A stretch of DNA of 64,000 nt. Origin: Isoetes taiwanensis (taxonomy: Eukaryota; Streptophyta; Lycopodiopsida; Isoetales; Isoetaceae). The notes under the pieces were generated by a model. It did not search any database. It worked only from the letters and a program-made list of their open reading frames with translations, and had not been told where the DNA came from. Location: positions 1,056,001 through 1,120,000 of the forward strand of contig JAJEKV010000207.1 in assembly GCA_021234155.1 (NCBI GenBank), given 5' to 3'. Of this stretch, positions 11,400 to 22,030 are shown piece by piece. Numbering within the stretch: position 1 is the first letter of the stretch; each line of letters opens with the position of its first letter. The position numbers and the translations under genes are program-made.

Positions 11400-11521
11400 G
11401 GTGGCTGTATAAATGACTTCCTCCCCTCTCCATACTTTCGAATATCCACCGACGAATTAATGCGTTATGGTCCTCAAAGCGGCTCCCAAAAAGTTGTGCA
11501 ACCTCTCTTTTTCTGTTTCCT

Positions 11522-11896
11522 TCATTCTAGTTGACAATTAACGTATAAATATTGTTTTGGAAGAAAGTATCTGAACTTAAAGAAGGACTTAACTACACGG
11601 ACCTCTGTTAGTTCACCGGATGATTCGTGGAATCGAACATCCCAGGAGGAACCAAAAATAAGCCATCCACAAAATCGGCAGGGGGGAGAAAGCATGTATA
11701 TGTCTTGAGCTTTTGAACTTCTGCGCCATCGGAATATGTTAGCAAATACCTCAAGCGGTGTGAAGATTTTGAAACTCATCCTCACGCCTCCGTTTTCAGA
11801 CATTCCCGCTTGCACCTCGTCAGCCATGCATTTCTTCATTGCAATTACATTGTTCTCATTAGTGTGTGGCTTACAAAGTTCACTTAAAGGGGGCAA
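11522..11896 (-). pseudogene. Unidentified coding segment (LSELCKPHTNENNVIAMKK)
   Basis: 124 open codons containing LSELCKPHTNENNVIAMKK and VRMSFKIFTPLEVFANIF, then a less regular tail with a probable frameshift near 11720. It follows 11900-12127 on the same strand with no visible gap, so the two are probably one decayed reading frame. No family recognised. Confidence 0.4.
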
Positions 11897-11899
11897 AAT

Positions 11900-12127
11900 T
11901 CAACTGGCCTCAAGCTCGGTTTTCCTGACCTTTACGTTATAATCATGTCCGTAAAACCAGATGCCTATACCCCGCAATGTCACGGCATCCATACCTTGGA
12001 AAAGGACAATTCCGATGTCTATGTGATACACGACAAGTACACTACTAATACTTTCGGCCGGAATGACATCCACGACGTCTGATAAACATAAACCTGCACA
12101 ATAAATTTGTTTGTAAACACGTGTCAA
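11900..12127 (-). pseudogene. Unidentified coding segment (VTLRGIGIWFYGHDYN)
   Basis: 75 open codons. A likely splice acceptor (TTTATTGTGCAG on the minus strand, near 12086-12097) precedes the frame LSDVVDVIPAESISSVLVVY, which goes on to VTLRGIGIWFYGHDYNVKVR. The convincing protein-like part begins at that acceptor. It joins the next piece at 11896. Function unknown. Confidence 0.4.
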
Positions 12128-12150
12128 CGAAAGAAATGAAAAGATAAGGA

Positions 12151-12217
12151 GATCACATGACGCGAAACTATCTCTACGCAGTTAAGTAGCTGACAGATAG
12201 CTTCGCGTCGTGTGATC
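12151..12217. repeat. Hairpin 2 with arm GATCACAYGACGCGAA
   Basis: Arms 12151-12175 and 12193-12217 pair over 25 bp with three mismatches. The outer 16 nt equal the arm of the hairpin at 10004-10072 apart from one base. It lies inside a putative intron between two minus-strand coding pieces. Confidence 0.85.
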
Positions 12218-12228
12218 GATTAAGGTGG

Positions 12229-12450
12229 TTACCATTTGCGGGCAATTTTGGGAAATTTGTTTTTGGTGGAGATTAGCTCTTTGGCCATATCGGAAGGGGT
12301 ATATGCATGTCGTATTGTTATACTTTGCACTTTCCGGCCGCTAGAATTCAACTTGAACTCTTTTATCCTACCTATCCAATGTGTCCGCACGTCTGATCGC
12401 CTTTGTCGCTTAACTCTATGCTCGCCCCTCGTTGATGGCGGCATACTCAC
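12229..12450 (-). pseudogene. Unidentified coding segment, weakly BAH-like
   Basis: A basic start (RVKRQRRSD) is followed by HWIGRIKEFKLNSSGRKVQS and RHAYTPSDMAKELI. The pattern W-GRI-EF---GR----I--AYTPSDM resembles the opening strands of BAH chromatin-reader domains, but this is only a resemblance. The frame ends at a GTAACC that could be a splice donor, with the acceptor near 12086. The phases I could derive do not join cleanly, which fits decay. Confidence 0.35.
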
Positions 12451-12457
12451 CCCGAAC

Positions 12458-12748
12458 CTATTGAGACAAAACCTCCCACTTCTTGACCTTGGGAGTTACG
12501 TAAATGGGGCAAGAACACGAAATTACAGGAGACATGGATTGCGGATGAGGAGTGAAGCGGAGAGGAGGATGCGTAGAGGCACCGGAGTGGCCGATCTGAA
12601 GTTTGGCGCCAAAATTTGACAAAGGGAGTTGGTGGGCGGTGAGTACATCAAAGTCACCATTATTCCCAGGCGGTGGCGACTCCGAAAAATACTGGGCCAT
12701 TAAAATGGTTTGCAATAAAGCGCGGGCATCCCCTATGAAAATCGCCAT
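12458..12748 (-). pseudogene. Unidentified coding segment
   Basis: 96 open codons, beginning MAIFIGDARALLQTILMAQY and including FDVLTAHQLPLSNFGAKLQ. The first ~50 residues look protein-like and the end is less so. It is the most 5' piece of the minus-strand block. Family unknown. Confidence 0.35.
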
Positions 12749-12898
12749 GTGGATGCCAAGTAAGCACTGCTCATCCTTCTACACCAAGTATCTTGACTTT
12801 TCGTAAAAGGCAAAAAACTGATTGGTCTGGCCGAATCGGCGTGGAAATCTTTAACCCAAGATATGGGCCATTTTCAGACCCCAAATCCGCCCTAATGG

Positions 12899-13312
12899 TT
12901 CATCGATGGAAAAGCCGGTAGGGGAAAGACATTCCTGTTGAATTGCGTATGCCTGTCTGTACGAGGCAACCAAGGTGTAGTCCTCCCATGTGGTACAACA
13001 GCTTTAGCAGCTCTCCAAATGCAGGAGGACGAACGGCCCACTCATTGTTCCAAATCCCTGTAGAAGAAAACAATTTGGGGTTACACTCAATGATAGAACA
13101 TGATTCTGGTATAGCAAAATTGCTCATTGCAGCTAAGGTCATTATCTGGGATGAAATCCCAATGGCCAATAAAGCTGTCATAGAAAGTGCCCATCATCTA
13201 TTGCAACGATTGTGCGGGAACAGTCATCCGTTCGGTGGCAAACACTTCATTGCCTCTGGAGATTTTAGACAGGTAGCCCCTATTGTCAAGGAGGAAGGAA
13301 GGAAGGAAGGTA
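12899..13312 (+). pseudogene. Helitron-type PIF1 helicase, N-terminal half
   Basis: ATP-dependent DNA helicase domain of a Helitron RepHel or PIF1-like protein, which unwinds DNA during rolling-circle transposition. Motif I (Walker A) reads FIDGKAGRGKTFLL. After a one-base frameshift near 13020 the chain continues GGRTAHSLFQIP, then VIIWDEIPM (Walker B, DE present), PFGGK and GDFRQVAPI (motif III region). The helicase is then cut by a LINE tail at 13313. No Rep (HUH) domain is seen upstream. Pseudogene. Confidence 0.85.
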
Positions 13313-13445
13313 TTTTTATCGTCCACGGAGACCAATCGGTCTATGGGACCCAATACAAAAACGCAGCAAGCGGATTACTGCCCGGATTAAAAAACCCCCG
13401 CCCCGAAGGGTTTTCGAGGAAAAAACCGTGGCAGCAATCAGCCTG
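13313..13445 (-). mobile_element. LINE family C 3' tail, minus strand
   Basis: The reverse complement matches the 3' end of the plus-strand LINE at 55196-55312 (common parts include CCCCGCCC---GGGTTTTCGAG and the block GTCCACGGAGACCAAT). It ends against a (CCTT)n-type repeat at 13300-13315, a plausible simple-repeat tail. It is a very short, strongly 5'-truncated insertion into the helicase gene. Confidence 0.75.
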
Positions 13446-14351
13446 CTGAAAAACTGTCCTAACATATAAAATGCAGAAACACCCAAATAAGGGAGGAGGG
13501 AGAAATGCAACATATAATGTATCTATAAAATCCTCGACACTTTGGCAAAGTTTTCGTGTGTTTAGATTAGAATAACCAATATGCAATGCGCGAGATCCTG
13601 AATTAATGCTATTTGTTGATCGTATAGGAGAGAATTGGGAAGAATCCACAATCTTACTGGATATCTTCAACACAACTACGAGCGTAGAAAATAGTGTTGA
13701 GTTTCTCTATCCTTCTAGCATCCCTTTTTTTTATTATTATTATTGAAATTATGTTGCAAAATAGGTTTTTCTTCAAGTTACAGGAAAGCAACTCCCCAAA
13801 CAACATGGTGAGGAGTTTGTACATGGTCATATAGGGTAAGAGGCAAGGGTGTTCTATTTACAGGAGGTGAACACCTTAAGCAAATTGATGATGGATTTTA
13901 ACGCGGCTATATTAGAGAACTGCCTATGACACAAAGGCATCTGCATTTCAAGTAAGTCTTTCAATTGATAGGGATATTTTACATGTGGTTTCAACTAGAG
14001 AAAGGTATATTCCTTGAATTTATATGAGGAAGAGGGCAATATGGTGATAACTTAGTACTTGGAAATGCTGAAGCTATATTATGATATGGGAGCAACAACA
14101 TATTATGTGAGTTGGTGATTACCCTTCTAAAAATTGCTCGTGATGTTGAATTGAATAATGGGGATATCCCTTAATTGTTTATAGAAAGACTGCCTTGGGT
14201 CAAAAGATGAGACCTTGAACGAAAAAAATGGCTAATAAGCTACGGTTAACTATTGAAGGTCCTAAATATGGATTAAATTGAATTTCTTAATAGTTTATGC
14301 TGTATCAATTTATGATATTACGAATTTTACTTATCATGAATCCAGTTTAAC
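13446..14351. other. Intergenic sequence
   Basis: AT-rich with no recognised gene or repeat. A short run of TTATTATTATTATTG lies near 13733. Confidence 0.4.
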
Positions 14352-14636
14352 TTGTCTATTGTGAAGAGATTGGCTGAGGAAAAGATGGCGAGTAATAGCA
14401 AAAGCATGGGCATCTGGGTTAAAATTGCATCTGGTTGCTTAGATGCATGGGCAAAGAATGGGGATGACAAGAATGTCATGCAGAGCGTTGAGGAAACTGC
14501 TGCAAACTCTGAAGCAGCTATTGGAAAAAAAAGCTTGGAAAATATTGCCAAAATACTTGGATCCCCTAAGCTGGTGCATGGATATGACGAAATTCAAGGC
14601 AATGCTTGTGATCTGGAGCGCAACTCTCAGGGTTGA
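14352..14636 (+). pseudogene. Exon-like fragment, unidentified
   Basis: Open for 94 codons and protein-like, with RLAEEKMASNSKSMGIWVKI and KKSLENIAKILGSPKLVHGY. A possible acceptor (CTATTGTGAAG) precedes it; no good GT donor follows. It may belong with the exon at 16709 as pieces of a degraded or transduplicated host gene. Family not recognised. Confidence 0.35.
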
Positions 14637-15556
14637 TTTGATTGAGCTAAAGTTTCTGTTCTATATTACCTGGCCCATGGAAAATTGGAGTTAATCCTTC
14701 TTCTTCTATCTATTTGGTTTGTGTTAAAGCATACAGTCATACAGCATTTGCTATGGGCTTAAGAAAGGATAAGATCTGCATAGGGCTATAATTATAGTTT
14801 GTTAATTTATTATTTAAGCATTAAAACCAATAAATGGCCTTACACTTATTATATGTTCCTCCTTTTTATTCTGCTATGACTTATATGATCTGGCATGTAG
14901 AATCGCTTTAAGCCAATGATATGTTTTCAGGAAATGACTTGCCATTAGCAATTTATAGTTTGCAACGAACTAGTCCAAACTCATACTGTATCTCTATTCC
15001 ATATGGTTTTCTTTAGCTAATATTTAAACTAGTTGTACTTACTTAAAGCTGGCTTCATAAACAGTTCTACTCTATGTGCTGACCATTACTCTATGTGCTG
15101 ATATATTTGCCTAAAAGTTTTAACAGATATAGAATATAGATGGTCATGAATGCTCTAAAGGAGACTTCTTACTTCAAATCATGATAAAGCTGATCTAAAT
15201 ATTACTATAGGTCTGTAAATGCATGCTGCATATACTCCGCAAACTGCAGGATGTTATTTAAAAGTATTGTTATATTTCTGTTGGCTGGATCTCATAATTA
15301 TACAGGTTATTTGTACCTTTAGGATTTCTGCTCACTCTTTGTGGCCCATTTTTGGACTATATACATGTAATGATCCTATGCTAAGTTTTAAAGCTAGGCT
15401 TGTTAGCAATAAGATCATTGAGTCTGATGGGCTCTTATAAACAGTATGGATATATATGCTGACCATTCCTCACATTTGTTTGTAAAACAAGCAGGGTGAA
15501 GGGGCATAAACCTAGAAGCTCTTATGACACCTGCTAGTAGCTTAGGCTTTTACCCA
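14637..15556. other. Intergenic or intronic sequence
   Basis: AT-rich, with no supported coding. A short phrase CTCTATGTGCTGA occurs twice near 15070-15100. Confidence 0.4.
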
Positions 15557-15810
15557 TGAACCTATTCTCAGGTCATATTATCTAAAGTTTGTTACATCAG
15601 TCTTCACTTTCTGTTAATTTTTCATTACTATTGTCTTGTATATTACTTTTTGGAATCATTATTAAATGATAACCAGATCATGGCTTTGTACTAAATATCA
15701 TCAGTTTGGTACATTGGCTGCTTATTGAATCTGAAATTTTTTCTTGAAAAGGTTAAATGTAGGATTGAAGTCTGTCTTGACAGATTTAAAGGGTTTTTTT
15801 TTTTTTTTTT
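15557..15810 (+). repeat. Dispersed repeat copy 1, ending in T17
   Basis: About 250 bp, near-identical to 20923-21185. Both start TGAACCTATTCTCAGG and end in a run of 17 T. Direct orientation. The sequences outside the two copies do not match. Either a small retroelement family or a segmental duplication. Confidence 0.9.
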
Positions 15811-16708
15811 AGCACACCAGCCTAACCAAGCCTACAACCTTCCTTGCAATTCTAGCCTATCCACGTAGCACTTCCACCTCAGCAAAAATTGATGTGGATT
15901 ATCTTTCACCGTTAGATCTTATTTTCTCCAGATCTAGGGCCAGTGAAATTAGATAATAGGCAAAATTAGGCAGGGAAATAAAGATCGTCACCGAATAACT
16001 TCTCATGAGCATGTGCTTTCTGCTTTTATGCTAACCGAGGGAGATCGATCCGTTCATTTTTTTTCTCCTCTTGTTTTTGTTTTTGTTATGAATGGGAAGC
16101 ATGCTCACTGGAATGTTTCAGATGCTTAAACGACTAATTCTAATAGGGGCTTAGCAACTTTTAGATGATTTAGAGTTAGGTTACAAGAAAAAGCACGGAT
16201 TTGTGCATAAAGGTTTCGCAAGGCAGAAGCGTGGATTTGTGCATAAAAGTTTTGCCAGACAGCATGCTTAAGCAGAAAGTGGCTGTTGGGGACATGTGCT
16301 TAAGCAGAAAGTGGTTGTTGCAGACACATTGCAGGACATTTGGCATTGAAGGCGGCCATTTTTTTAGAGAAGTAGAGTCGGTTTTGAAGATTGTCTAGAA
16401 AGGCAAGCGATCAGATGAATATAACAGTGGAAAAAACAGTGTTGTATATGCAGCAACATCGAGTCATTTCCTAAAGCATAAAATGGTACTTTTGAGAACG
16501 TGGCATTGCCAACGTTGAAGAATCTTAACCGAGCACTGGAAAAAGATAATCTTGAAAAGCCACAGTACCTCTGAATGCAGATGTTTTATGCAATGGTAAA
16601 TCAGGATTGCCCTATTTAGATCTGATATGAGGTCTACCGTGCAAGGCATTATTGAATAGGCATGATGCAGCATTTGTAATAAACATCTACCCCTTTCTCA
16701 GCCTGCAG
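15811..16708. other. Intergenic or intronic sequence
   Basis: No gene recognised. A phrase AGCAGAAAGTGG plus TTGTGCATAAA is repeated between 16190 and 16320. Confidence 0.4.
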
Positions 16709-16888
16709 CAGGACCCTAACTTTCTTCAGGAATTTGCATTCTTTGACAGTTTTGCTAATGCCCTGGTTGATAGTGGTGGCCATATCTACAACAATGTATT
16801 TGATGCTAACGTTGATCTTGTAGTGATGAATTGTTTTCGTAAGAAACAGGGCACCACAACAGAGCTTTCTGCTAGTAATATTCCTCAG
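16709..16888 (+). pseudogene. 60-codon exon, unidentified protein
   Basis: Bounded by a good acceptor (CTGCAG ending at 16708) and donor (CAG then GTACC at 16889). Open throughout: begins QDPNFLQEFAFFDSFANALV and includes HIYNNVFDANVDLVVMNCF. It is exactly 180 nt, phase 0 at both ends. This is a real exon or a well preserved copy of one. I cannot name the family. The next exon-like piece on this strand (17183) is VDAC-like, but continuity is not shown. Confidence 0.5.
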
Positions 16889-17182
16889 GTACCTTCTATG
16901 TTCTCTTGTTTTAGGGCTTGCTTATAATTTATTTTGTTGTGTATAGCAATTATGTGTCAACTTTCCTTTGCTGTCTCTTATTTATCATGTTTATGAAATC
17001 AGAGCATATAGAAACCATGTTCTCAGGTGTTAGAAGTTGGTTACATTCTGGCATAATAAAAAGCCTTTAAGCGAGATGGCTTTTGTTGATACGATTAGCA
17101 ATGCTTATCATCTTCACCTTGTCTTCCTTATCCAACGTTGCTGCCTTTTATTTGTATAATTTGCGATATATGTTTTTGACAG
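16889..17182. other. Intron-like sequence
   Basis: T-rich sequence between a donor at 16889 and an acceptor ending at 17182. Confidence 0.4.
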
Positions 17183-17424
17183 TTGACGGCTACCACATCT
17201 TATGAAGATTTATTTCCTGGTCTGAAACTCACACTTTCAACCATTGTCCTGACCCTATAAATTTGGGAAATATTCAAGTACAATAACGGAATGAATATTC
17301 CTCTTTTCCTGCTAATATACATGGCTTCAAGACAAAACCTTCGCTAGAGCTTGTTGCCAATGTGGGTTCCGAAAGTTTCTTTGCTATCAGCCGCATAACT
17401 TCGGTTGTTTGCCAAGCCATATGA
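17183..17424 (+). pseudogene. VDAC (mitochondrial porin)-like exon, degraded
   Basis: After the acceptor TTTTTGACAG the sequence reads LTATTSYEDLFPGLKLTLST. After a one-base loss it goes on to PDP-NLGNIQVQ, a stop, RNEYSS and NIHGFKTKPSLELVANVGS. The layout LTT-T--E--PGLK-----PD---G---VQY-NEY---A-I---TKP--EL-A-VG is that of the N-terminal third of VDAC, the outer-membrane beta-barrel channel. One frameshift and one stop make it non-functional. Only part of the barrel is present. Confidence 0.5.
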
Positions 17425-17634
17425 ACAGTGGCAGGCATTCTTGCCAGTTAACTTTGCTGTTACTACTGTGAATGTGCATTGAAATGTATACTTTGAGTGT
17501 TTTATTATTATGACATGTTTTATTATTATGACATACCACGTAAAAGTTAAATGAGGCTATCGTTTTACCAGATATTGATGCAGAGGAGGAGGAGGTTGTT
17601 TTTTGACTAAATCCTTTCAGTTAAATATTGCTTA
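17425..17634. other. Short spacer before Helitron
   Basis: Contains TTTTATTATTATGACAT twice in tandem (about 17500-17535). No gene. Confidence 0.45.
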
Positions 17635-19021
17635 CTAGTAATGGTGCCCAGCGTTGCTGGGCATAAGCTGAGAATCTGTGTGGACGAAAACCTATTCAGC
17701 TCAGACTCCTTTTCATAAATCTAATATAATAGAAACCAATCCCAGCATTGCTGGCTTTTGTGCATTCGACACCCTTCCTTTTTCCTTTGTCTTTTGCTCT
17801 ATTCCGCATTTTCCTTTTCCCTCGTTTCCCTACACACTTTCCTTTTTCCTTTTCCCTTTTTTCTTTGTTTCCTCCTACACATCTTTTTCCCTTCCTTTTT
17901 TTTTTTCCTTTTTTCAACTCCCTTACCTTCACTTCCCTTCCCTTTCCCCTTTCCCCTTTCCCCTTTTCCCTTCCCTTTTTTTCTGACGGATTTTTTCCCT
18001 TCCCTTTTTTCATCCTTTCTCCGCCCTTCTCATTTTTCCCTTTCTTTTTTCCCTTCCCTTTTCTTTTACTTTCCACTTTTCCTTTTCCTTTCCCTTTTCC
18101 CATGCCCTTTTTTCGTTCTCTTTTTCCCACTTTTTCATGTGCCCTTTTTCTTCCTTTACCCATCCTCTTCCTCTTTATCCCTTGCCCTTTTCCGCTTCTC
18201 TTTTCCCATTTTCCTCTCCTCTTTTCGTCGTGCCCATTTTCCCTTGCCTTCTCCGCTTTCCGCCTTCCTTTTCCATTTTCCTTTTCCTCTTCCCGTTGTC
18301 TAATGCCATTTTTCCAGGTTCCATTTCCTCCTTTGCCCCTCCTTTTTTCTTTCTGCTTTCACTTCCCCTTTTTTCATGCCTTTTTTCCCTTCCCTTCTCA
18401 TGTTCCCCCTTTTCCCTGCCCTTTTCCTCATTTTCCTAACTATTCACTCTTTTCTTTTTCTGGGGGCCCCTTTTCCCTTCCCTTTCCCTCTCTCTTTTCC
18501 TTTTCCCTTCCCTTTTCTTCTTTCCTCACCCTTTCCCCTTTTCTCCTTTTTCCCATGCTCTTTTTCCCTTTCCTTTTTCCATGCTCTTTTTTTCCTTCCT
18601 TGTCCCATTCTTGACCCTTTTCCCCACTCTTTCCCTTTCTCCTATGCCATTTCCCTTTCTTTCCCCTTTACCTCTTCCCCTTTTCCTCGTGCCCTTTTCT
18701 CAGGTTACCTTCCCCCCTCCTTTTTGATTTTTTCTTTCTCTTTCCCTTTTCCCATTCATTTTTCTCTTCTCTAATCCCTTTTCCTTTCTCTTTTTCCCTT
18801 TTTCCCATGCCTTTTTGCCCCTTTACATTCTCCCTTTCCTCCTTCCTTTTCCTTTTCCTCCCTTTTTCCTTACCCTTTCCCCATAAGAGATCACAATATG
18901 ATCAATGACGGTGGTAGGAAGTTGTGCGAGAAATCTTGGCCTTTGGATGCACCTAGATGATCTTGGCCATTCAAATTAGGGCTCGATGCACTACACACTT
19001 ACGGTATAACATTATAATATA
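17635..19021 (-). mobile_element. Non-autonomous polypurine Helitron P1, minus strand
   Basis: On the minus strand the 3' end is at 17635: the hairpin GCCCAGCAACGCTGGGC at 17662-17646 is followed by CTAG at 17638-17635 and T. The body (about 17770-18885) is almost only C and T on the plus strand, so almost only G and A on the element strand. The 5' part (18890-19021) is the unique ~130 bp shared with the other purine elements. The 5' terminus starts TATATTATAATG right after the CTAG of the next element rather than TC, so it lost about 3 nt or was hit by that insertion. No real coding. Confidence 0.85.
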
Positions 19022-20896
19022 CTAGTAATGGTACCCAGCGTTGCTGGGCGTAAGTTGAGAGCCTATAAATGTTTTTGGCTGTAGTGAGAAAAGCCCTTAC
19101 CTTTCCCTTTGTTTCCCTTTCCCTTTTGCTCTATCCTGTATTTCACTTTTTCTTATTTTCTATACACTTTTCTTTTTCTTTTCCACGTTTTTTCCCGTTT
19201 TTTCGCATATGTTTCTTTGTTTCCCCAGCCCTTTCCTTCCTTTCCCTCTTCCCTTTTTCCGATAACCTTTTTTCCTTTCCTTTTCCTCCTTTCCCCACCC
19301 TTTCCTTCTTCTCCTTTTTTTTCCATGCCCTTCTCCCTTTCCCTTCACCTTTTTCCATGCCTTCTCTTTTCCCCACCCTTTTTCCATGCCTTCCCTTTTC
19401 CTGAATCTTTTAGTCTTTTGCTTTTTTCCATGCCTATTTTCCCTTATCTTTTCCTCCATTTCTCAGCCTTTCACTCTTCCTTTTTTTGGGTGCCCTTTTC
19501 TCCTCCCTTTTTCTTTTTCCTCTCCCGTTTTTCATGCCCTTTTTACCTTCCCTTTTCCCATCTCCTCACCCTTTCTCCCTTCCCTTTTTCTATGTTCCCT
19601 TTTTCTACCCTCTCCCCCTTTTTTCCTTTTCCCTCCTTTTTTCTTTTCCATTTCTCTTCTTTTATGCCCTTTTTCCCTTCCCTTTTTTTCCACCCCTTTC
19701 TTCTTTCTATTTTTCCTGTGCTTTCCTTTTCCTCCTTTTCCCACCCTTTCCCACTTATCTTTTTCCTGTGCGATTTTTTCTTCTTTTCCCTCTTCCTTTT
19801 TCTTTTCTCTTTTCCTTTTCCCATGTTTTCTTCCCATTTTCCCTCGCTCCCTTGCTTCCCTTCCCTTTTCCCTTTCCTAATGGATTTTTTTCCTGTTTTT
19901 CTCCTTCCCGATCCTTTCCTCGTGCCCGTTTTCCTTTCTTTCATTTTCCTTTTCCTTTTCCCTTTTCCCATGCCTTTCCATATTTGTTTTCTTTTCTTAT
20001 TTTCCTATACTCATTTAACTCTTTTTCCCACCCTTTCTCTCTTCTTCCTTTTTTATTCCTTTTCTTTTTTCTATTTCTCCGCCATTTTCCTCTTCCCTTT
20101 TATCTCATGCCCTTTCCCCCTTCCCTTTTCTTGTTTACCTTTTTCCCCTTTTCTCATGCCTTTTTTTTAGGTTCCCTTTCCCCCTTTTCCCTTTCCTTTT
20201 TCTTTCTTCTCAATTTCCCTTATTTCTTCCCTTCTCCCCATCCTTTTCTTGTTCTCCCTTTTCCCTTCCTCATTTTCCCAACCTTTTACTCTTCCCCTTT
20301 TCTCGATGCACTTTTTTCCCTCCATTTTCCTTTCTTTTTTTCTTTTTCCTTTTCCTTTTCCTTTTCCTATGACCATTTTTCCCTTCCTTTTTCCTCTTTC
20401 TTCAACGGTCTTCTCCCTTTTCCCACTGCCCTTTTTTTCTTCCCTTTTTCCATGCTTTTTTTTCTCCTCCCTTTTTCCCTTTCTTCAATCTTTCCTTCTT
20501 TCTTTTTTTCCCGTGCCCTTTCCTCTTCCCTTTACCACTTTATCTCTTCCCTTTTCCCTCGTGCCCTTTCTCCAGGTACCTTTTCCCCCTTCCCTTTTCT
20601 TTTTTCTTTCCCTTTTCATTTTTTCATGCCTTTTTCTCTTCTCTTATCCCCACCCTTTTCCCTTTGCTTTTCTCCCTTTTCCCGTGCCTTTTCGCCCTTC
20701 GCATTCTCTCTTGTCTCTTCCCTTTTCCTTTTCCCACTTTTTCCTTTACCCTTTCCCCTTAAGAGATCAAAGTACGACCAATCATGGTGATGGTAAGTCG
20801 TTCAATAAATCTTGGCCTTCGGATGCACTCAGATGATCTCGAACATTCAAATTAGGGCTTGATCCAAGAATTACGGTATAACATTATAATATAAGA
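19022..20896 (-). mobile_element. Non-autonomous polypurine Helitron P2, minus strand
   Basis: Complete by its ends. On the minus strand it starts TCTTATATTATAATGTTATA at 20896, preceded by A. It ends with the hairpin at 19048-19034 and CTAG at 19025-19022. The body 19090-20765 is pyrimidine on the plus strand, purine on the element strand. It sits head-to-tail with P1: its CTAG touches the 5' end of P1. Long Phe/Pro/Leu/Ser frames across it are by-products of base composition. Confidence 0.9.
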
Positions 20897-20922
20897 TTAT
20901 AAAGTTGAACTGTAAGTTGAGT

Positions 20923-21185
20923 TGAACCTATTCTCAGGTCATATTATCTAAAGTTTATTACATCAGTCTTCACTTTCTGTTAATTTTTCATTACTATTGT
21001 CTTGTATATTACTTTTTGGAATCATTATTAAATGATAACCAGATCATGGCTTTGTACTAAATATCACCAGTTTGGTACATTGGCTGCTTATTGAATCTGA
21101 AATTTTTCCTTGAAAAGGTTAAATGTAGGATTGAAGTCTGTCTTTACAGATTTAAAGGTTTTTTTTTTTTTTTTTGGTTGTTGTT
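20923..21185 (+). repeat. Dispersed repeat copy 2, ending in T17
   Basis: Near-identical partner of 15557-15810. Its T17 (21169-21185) can also be read as the poly(A) tail of the minus-strand LINE that begins here, and the two readings are not exclusive. Confidence 0.85.
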
Positions 21186-22030
21186 TTTTCCATTAATTAA
21201 TAAAAGCCATACATATATGTTACTATTGAGGGAAAAGACATCCCCATTAGTTACATCTTAAGGATAAAATTGTCAAGTAGCAACAAAAAAGTATATAATG
21301 TTATGACAATGTACTGACTGCATAAGAACAGCCAGAAAATGCTGGAGGTCTGTCATAATAGAGTATCTAAAATAATGATTTGCACCACTTGATGAAGCTG
21401 AAACCTTAGCATGGAGCAAGTATTCCACCAGGCCAACCGAGATCCAAAATCCTGCAAGTACAAAATTGATCTCCAAGTACATGTCTGAAGTGTTAGACAA
21501 GAGCAAGATTAACTACTGAGCAACAGGGATTATGACAAAAGAAGATGGTGTAGAGCAGGAGTGAGGGTAGAGATTGGTGGCTGAGTTGGTTTTTAGGGGG
21601 ATTTCATGACTTGGTCAAAAATGGAATTGGGTAGACCCAATAGAACCCTGAGTCAGTTCCAAACTTGTAGCTATTATGCTCAGATCCATTTTCCATGAGC
21701 AGCTGATGAATATCTTCTTTAGCCATTAGCAGGAGCAGAGTGCCATAAAGATCAGAGAGCATTTTGTGAGAGTAATATAACTCCCTGTACCTGCTGAGCT
21801 GCCTTTCTGTCAGAGAGAAATGGTATATGAATAGGAAGTTGAACAAACAGTACATTTGCACCACTTCTCTGCAGTATATCTTTGCCCAAGTAGATTCATT
21901 GCTAGTGCTTCTGACTTTGTACAACATGATGTCATCCGAGCTTGCATGTGGCCCTGGTGGCTCTAAATTTGAAACACCTGTGTTATTGCAGTAGAGTGTA
22001 GCTTCTTGGTATGTCAGCATTGTATCAAAC
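21169..22030 (-). mobile_element. LINE A 3' end and 3' UTR, minus strand
   Basis: The poly(A) run (T17 on the plus strand) marks the 3' end of a LINE read on the minus strand. The 168-codon open frame at 21604-22110 overlaps the end of ORF2 and the 3' region; it has no retroelement motif and is probably accidental. Confidence 0.6.

Noticed and set aside
17748-20836. Long plus-strand reading frames (up to 434 codons) rich in Phe, Pro, Leu and Ser
   Set aside because: They arise because a pure C/T tract contains no stop codons. Several overlap in different frames, and the sequence is a Helitron body.
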